64,000 nt of DNA from NCBI RefSeq assembly GCF_022669015.1, contig NZ_JAKKSL010000005.1:62001-126000 (forward strand). The letters run 5' to 3'. The notes beneath the pieces were generated by a model that saw nothing but the letters and a program-made list of their open reading frames with translations, searched no databases and had not been told where the DNA came from. Shown here piece after piece: positions 60,904 to 64,000 of this stretch (positions are counted from its first letter, which is position 1; the number at the start of each line of letters is the position of its first letter). Position numbers and translations under genes: made by a program. Source of the DNA: Colwellia maritima. GTDB taxonomy: Bacteria > Pseudomonadota > Gammaproteobacteria > Enterobacterales > Alteromonadaceae.

Positions 60904-61056
60904 AAATTGTTTTGTTTTTAGTTCAATTAATTTGTGAAATGCTTTGATTATAGTATTTCGTAACGTGATGGGTTGCAGTAAAACTACTTTTAATATAATC
61001 TAATACGTATCTAATAACGTAAATTAACACTTGTACTGGAATGCGAGGTAAATTGT

Positions 61057-61362
61057 TTGGCGATTAAAAGCTTCACTCACAAAGGACTGAAAAAATTCTT
61101 TTATAAAGGTGACTCAAGTGGGCTTGCACCGCATCATGTTCAAACAATTAGCTTTATTTTAGATGCTATTGACTCATCGCATCACCCTAGAGACTTAAAA
61201 GCAATTTACCAATACAAGTTTAATGAAAAACAAGGGTCAGGGAAGGGCGTATATAGCATAGAAGTTAATGGGAATTGGCGGATCACATTTCAGATAGATG
61301 ACGATGGGGCTATTTTATTGGATTACCGTGATTACCACGGGAAAAATATTAAGGCTAAATAA
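61057..61362 (+). CDS. higB: HigB-type toxin (RelE/ParE superfamily)
   Basis: A 101-residue protein with the HigB pattern KSFTHKGLKKFFYKGDSSGL, HPRDLKAIYQYKFNE, GVYSIEVNGNWRITF. Family members are mRNA interferases that cleave ribosome-bound mRNA. The start is TTG with GAGGT 7 bases before it, and no in-frame ATG lies near. The antitoxin gene starts 21 bases downstream, the usual toxin-first order of higBA. Confidence 0.87.
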   Translation: MAIKSFTHKGLKKFFYKGDSSGLAPHHVQTISFILDAIDSSHHPRDLKAIYQYKFNEKQGSGKGVYSIEVNGNWRITFQIDDDGAILLDYRDYHGKNIKAK

Positions 61363-61383
61363 AAATTTCTTTAGGAGTTGAAA

Positions 61384-61680
61384 ATGACCCAAACTAGAAA
61401 ACCTTCTCACCCTGGAGAGTTTTTCAAATTTACTATTCTCAATGAAAGAGGTATTTCAATCACCTCAGCTGCGAAAAGTTTAGGTATAACCAGAAAAGCC
61501 TTAAGCGAATTTGTTAATGGAAAAGTTAAATGTTCGCACGCAATGGCAAGGCGTTTATCCGAAGCTACAGGAACAGGCGTTGCAATATGGATCAATATGC
61601 AAGCAAAACTCGATACGTGGGAAGCGGAGAATATGGAATTACTTGGTGATCCTATCGTACCTTTACCCCTACAAGCGTAA
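61384..61680 (+). CDS. higA: HigA-type antitoxin
   Basis: A 98-residue protein with an XRE-type helix-turn-helix (ISITSAAKSLGITRKALSEF, then HAMARRLSEATGTGVAIW) typical of HigA. The ATG at 61384 has AGGAG before it. It should neutralise HigB and repress the operon. A truncated copy of its 3' part lies at 60342. The module sits between CACCGAG elements B/C and D. Confidence 0.88.
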   Translation: MTQTRKPSHPGEFFKFTILNERGISITSAAKSLGITRKALSEFVNGKVKCSHAMARRLSEATGTGVAIWINMQAKLDTWEAENMELLGDPIVPLPLQA

Positions 61681-61693
61681 TAAACCCATCCTA

Positions 61694-61860
61694 TTCACCA
61701 CCGAGAACACAGAGGCAGGTTCTATGCTCCTACAGAACCTAAGTGACCTACATCCATGTAGGCCTCGCTACGCTACACAGAGAAAAGATAAGAAAAAATA
61801 AGCTCTTTGTTTTAATGTCTTCTCAGTGAAGGCCTAAGGCCCTCGGTGCTCTCGGTGGTC
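61694..61860. repeat. Interspersed CACCGAG element, copy D
   Basis: Nearly identical to copies B and C in its left part. Its right part, from about 61805, matches copy A at 57008 and continues into the second unit of the 4.8-kb duplication. This makes it the likely recombination junction. Confidence 0.82.
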
Positions 61861-61866
61861 AAAAAA

Positions 61867-61929
61867 TGTAGGTTGGGCTTTAGCCCAACAAGGGGCAATA
61901 AATTACCCCCTACAATGGGCTAAACAACG
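61867..61929. repeat. Palindromic GGTTGGGC element, copy 3
   Basis: Same two palindromes as at 57070, one base longer in the C-run. It belongs to the second unit of the tandem duplication. No gene is visible in 61861-62078. Confidence 0.8.
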
Positions 61930-62078
61930 CGTTCATCACTAACCTTTACAGAATCGTTATAGATTGTCTAATTTACTAAATGCTTTAAAAAAACCAACTC
62001 CCAACTTCAGAAAATCAATAATTTACTTCCTTTGTTTTATCAGATAATATCGCTTTAAATATTCAGCAAGGATAGCCA

Positions 62079-62729
62079 ATGAATAACCGCAGAAAAATCG
62101 CGTCACTTTCTCGCCCTCATTTTACATTGTTATTTCTAATTTTGTGCTTACTTGCTTACCCTATGATAAGTCAAGGAGTAGATATGTTTGGTTGGTTTAA
62201 AAAACAAGACGTATTTTTATGTTCAGAAGTCAACGGCGTGGTAACTGAAAATGGGAAACCCGTTGCCAATATAGAAATTACTCGCTCATTAATGTATATC
62301 GATGCAAAAGATCATATTGATGTTGCCATTACTGATGATACTGGTCATTTTCATTTCCCGCAAAAGAGCATTCGCTCATCCATTCCCAGTAAACCGTTTT
62401 CTGAAGATAGGGTATCGCAACAAATTACTATTAACCGCGAAGGCACGCTCATTCCATTATGGATAGCAACTCATGTGGGTATTACGGAAATACCTGAATT
62501 CACTAAAAAACTGGCTTTTTTAAATTGTGAGTTGAGCAATAAGCGAGCTGATTTTCAATTTAAAAATAATATCCCTAGTAATCGTGAACATATGGCTTCT
62601 AGCATTTGCCGTTGGGATGACGATTACATGCCTTTCTGGCTTTATGATGGTGAAAAAGAATACCGTATACATGACGGTGATTTTAATAAACTAACTGAAC
62701 AATATACAGGGAAGAAGGTTAAACTATGA
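62079..62729 (+). CDS. DUF6795-like exported protein, copy 3 (mosaic)
   Basis: 216 residues. The N-terminal two thirds (LFLILCLL; IPLWIATHVGITEIPEFTKK) follow copy 2. The C-terminal third (RADFQFKNNIPSNREHMASS and PFWLYDGEKEYR) follows copy 1. This mosaic shows recombination within the gene. It sits exactly 4798 bases from copy 1, with the same leader, and overlaps the small membrane protein gene by ATGA. Confidence 0.72.
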   Translation: MNNRRKIASLSRPHFTLLFLILCLLAYPMISQGVDMFGWFKKQDVFLCSEVNGVVTENGKPVANIEITRSLMYIDAKDHIDVAITDDTGHFHFPQKSIRSSIPSKPFSEDRVSQQITINREGTLIPLWIATHVGITEIPEFTKKLAFLNCELSNKRADFQFKNNIPSNREHMASSICRWDDDYMPFWLYDGEKEYRIHDGDFNKLTEQYTGKKVKL

Positions 62730-63043
62730 CATACGATAATTTAGCACAAGGTTTTATTCTTCAATTTACCGTAGTACCATTTTGTGCTGTTGCTTTTTTT
62801 GTATTAACAATTATGATCACAAGTAAATATTTTACTTCATATTTTGTTGTCGACATTCTGATGAACGTTGGTATTTTTACGTTTCCACTCTCGTGGTTCA
62901 TAAGTGTTTTTATGATTTACAGCTCCCATATACCAAGTAAAGACACCTATAATCTACTATGGCATGGGTTTCCTTTTGCCGTCGTTTTTACCGCCTCTAT
63001 ATTAGTGGGGATTTATATAAAAATTATTAAAAAAGTCTCCTAA
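62726..63043 (+). CDS. Small membrane protein, copy 2
   Basis: 105 residues, identical in protein sequence to copy 1 at 57928, with at least one silent difference (base 62860 region). Three membrane helices. Coupled by ATGA overlap to the DUF6795-like copy 3. Confidence 0.75.
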   Translation: MTYDNLAQGFILQFTVVPFCAVAFFVLTIMITSKYFTSYFVVDILMNVGIFTFPLSWFISVFMIYSSHIPSKDTYNLLWHGFPFAVVFTASILVGIYIKIIKKVS

Positions 63044-63259
63044 ACCTTAATTTTAATATTAGAAACAATAAATATATAATCCTCTTTAAGCTAAGTAAAA
63101 TATTATTGCGGTTAGTTGTTAATATAGCAGGGGGAGTTATTACTCTGCAATTAAAGCGCAATTTAGATTGAAAATACGAGTGATACATTGCGTAAGTAGG
63201 TATTTACTTTTTCAACTCTAACAGATAATATCGCTTTAAATATTCAGCAAGGATAGCCA

Positions 63260-63913
63260 ATGAATAACCGCAGAAAAATCGCGTCACTTTCTCGCCCTCA
63301 TTTTACATTGTTATTACTAATTTTGTGCTTACTTGCTTACCCTATGATAAGTCAAGGAGTAGATATGTTTGGTTGGTTTAAAAAACAAGACGTATTTTTA
63401 TGTTCAGAAGTAAACGGCGTGGTAACTGAAAATGGGAAACCCGTTGCCAATATAGAAATCACTCGCTCATTGATTTATACCGATGAAAAAATACATCGTG
63501 ATATTGCCATTACGGATAACACTGGGCATTTTTATTTTCCCCAAAAGAGCATTCGTTCATCCATTCCAAGTAAACCATTTGCCGTTAATAGAGTGTCTCA
63601 AGAAATATTTATTGATCGCAAAGGTACGCTTGTTCCATTTTGGGTCGCTACTCATGTTGGCATTAAAGAAATGCCTGAATTTACCAAAAAATTGGCTTTT
63701 TTGAACTGTGAATTAACCAATCAACGAGTGAGTTTTCAATTTCAAAATAATCACAATGAACACCTTGATCATATGGCGTCTAGTATCTGTCGTTGGGATG
63801 AAGATTATATCCCTATATGGCTTTTTGAAGGTAATGAAAAAAAATACGAAATTCACGATGGTGACTTTAATAAATTAACAGAACGTTTTACAAACAAGGA
63901 AGTTAAACTATGA
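63260..63913 (+). CDS. DUF6795-like exported protein, copy 4 (most divergent)
   Basis: 217 residues. The first 71 residues equal copy 1, but after that it diverges strongly (IYTDEKIHRDIAITDNTGHF; VPFWVATHVGIKEMPEFTKK; EDYIPIWLFEGNEKKYEIHD). Conserved Cys positions and the ICRWDED core are kept. Its stop overlaps the start of a second lipase gene, which parallels copy 2 with lipase 1. Confidence 0.72.
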   Translation: MNNRRKIASLSRPHFTLLLLILCLLAYPMISQGVDMFGWFKKQDVFLCSEVNGVVTENGKPVANIEITRSLIYTDEKIHRDIAITDNTGHFYFPQKSIRSSIPSKPFAVNRVSQEIFIDRKGTLVPFWVATHVGIKEMPEFTKKLAFLNCELTNQRVSFQFQNNHNEHLDHMASSICRWDEDYIPIWLFEGNEKKYEIHDGDFNKLTERFTNKEVKL

Positions 63914-64000
63914 ATAAAACAATAACACCAAGTACCGCGGCAAGTGTTGCTGATAGAGTCTATGATATAAGAAAGTCAAAAGGTTTTGCCGATGAATTTC
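63910..64000 (+). CDS. Class 3 lipase, copy 2, cut by window end
   Basis: The first 30 codons read MNKTITPSTAASVADRVYDI and RKSKGFADEF in one open frame. The same region in copy 1 is frameshifted. Overlap with the preceding stop (ATGA) indicates coupling. The rest lies outside the window. Confidence 0.65.
   Translation, partial: MNKTITPSTAASVADRVYDIRKSKGFADEF

Noticed and set aside
60621-60905. Minus-strand frame across the CACCGAG elements
   Set aside because: It is made only of repeat-element sequence, and the same peptide appears twice because the element does.

Overview
The window looks like chromosomal DNA of a low-GC marine gammaproteobacterium of the Alteromonadales, most like Colwelliaceae (Colwellia or Thalassotalea). 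This is inferred from TonB-dependent receptors, a DUF2982 protein, a DUF6435 protein, a GlyGly-CTERM tail and a polysaccharide utilisation locus. No taxonomic marker gene is present.

Region 1 (about 1-26.7 kb) is a polyuronate or sulfated-polysaccharide utilisation locus. Two sulfatases, a SASA-type acetylesterase, two beta-helix proteins and a large TonB receptor handle the polymer and its fragments. A TRAP transporter and a sodium symporter carry products across the inner membrane. KduI, KduD and KdgK take unsaturated uronate to KDG-6-phosphate. Two FadR-type GntR regulators lie in the middle. Five copies of a shared near-palindrome precede the kduD operon, the GntR/sulfatase pair, the esterase/beta-helix pair, the second beta-helix gene and the receptor gene.

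Region 2 (about 26.9-46.2 kb) is a second catabolic cluster whose substrate I cannot name. It has an FAH-family hydrolase, an MFS transporter, a TonB receptor, an SSS symporter, six SnoaL/NTF2-like proteins, an HpcH/HpaI aldolase, an alpha/beta hydrolase, a LacI regulator, a catabolic-type HisD homolog, an SDR and a bicupin. A 14-bp palindrome, TGACTTCGAAGTCA, or a close variant lies before most of its divergent transcription units. It is the likely operator of the local LacI protein.

Region 3 (about 46.3-56.8 kb) holds a DUF2982 protein, then a possible secreted-effector operon (small helical protein, Ig-like repeat protein, metzincin-type protease, lipoprotein). A CvpA protein follows, and then an ABC exporter, a PqqD-like protein and a lasso-type B2 protease. 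That last set is an RiPP-like cassette without a visible cyclase or precursor.

Region 4 (56.8-64 kb) is a repeat-rich array built from a direct tandem duplication of about 4.8 kb. It carries four DUF6795-like proteins, two copies of a small membrane protein, two class 3 lipases (one frameshifted, one cut by the window end), a HigBA module with a truncated HigA copy, and two families of interspersed repeats. The DUF6795-like copies are mosaics of each other, which suggests toxin-immunity style diversification.

Between 1 and 46 kb many genes are split by single-base indels that restore a clean protein when bridged. Genes between 46 and 59 kb are intact. Coordinates for bridged genes cover the whole locus and the evidence text gives the break.
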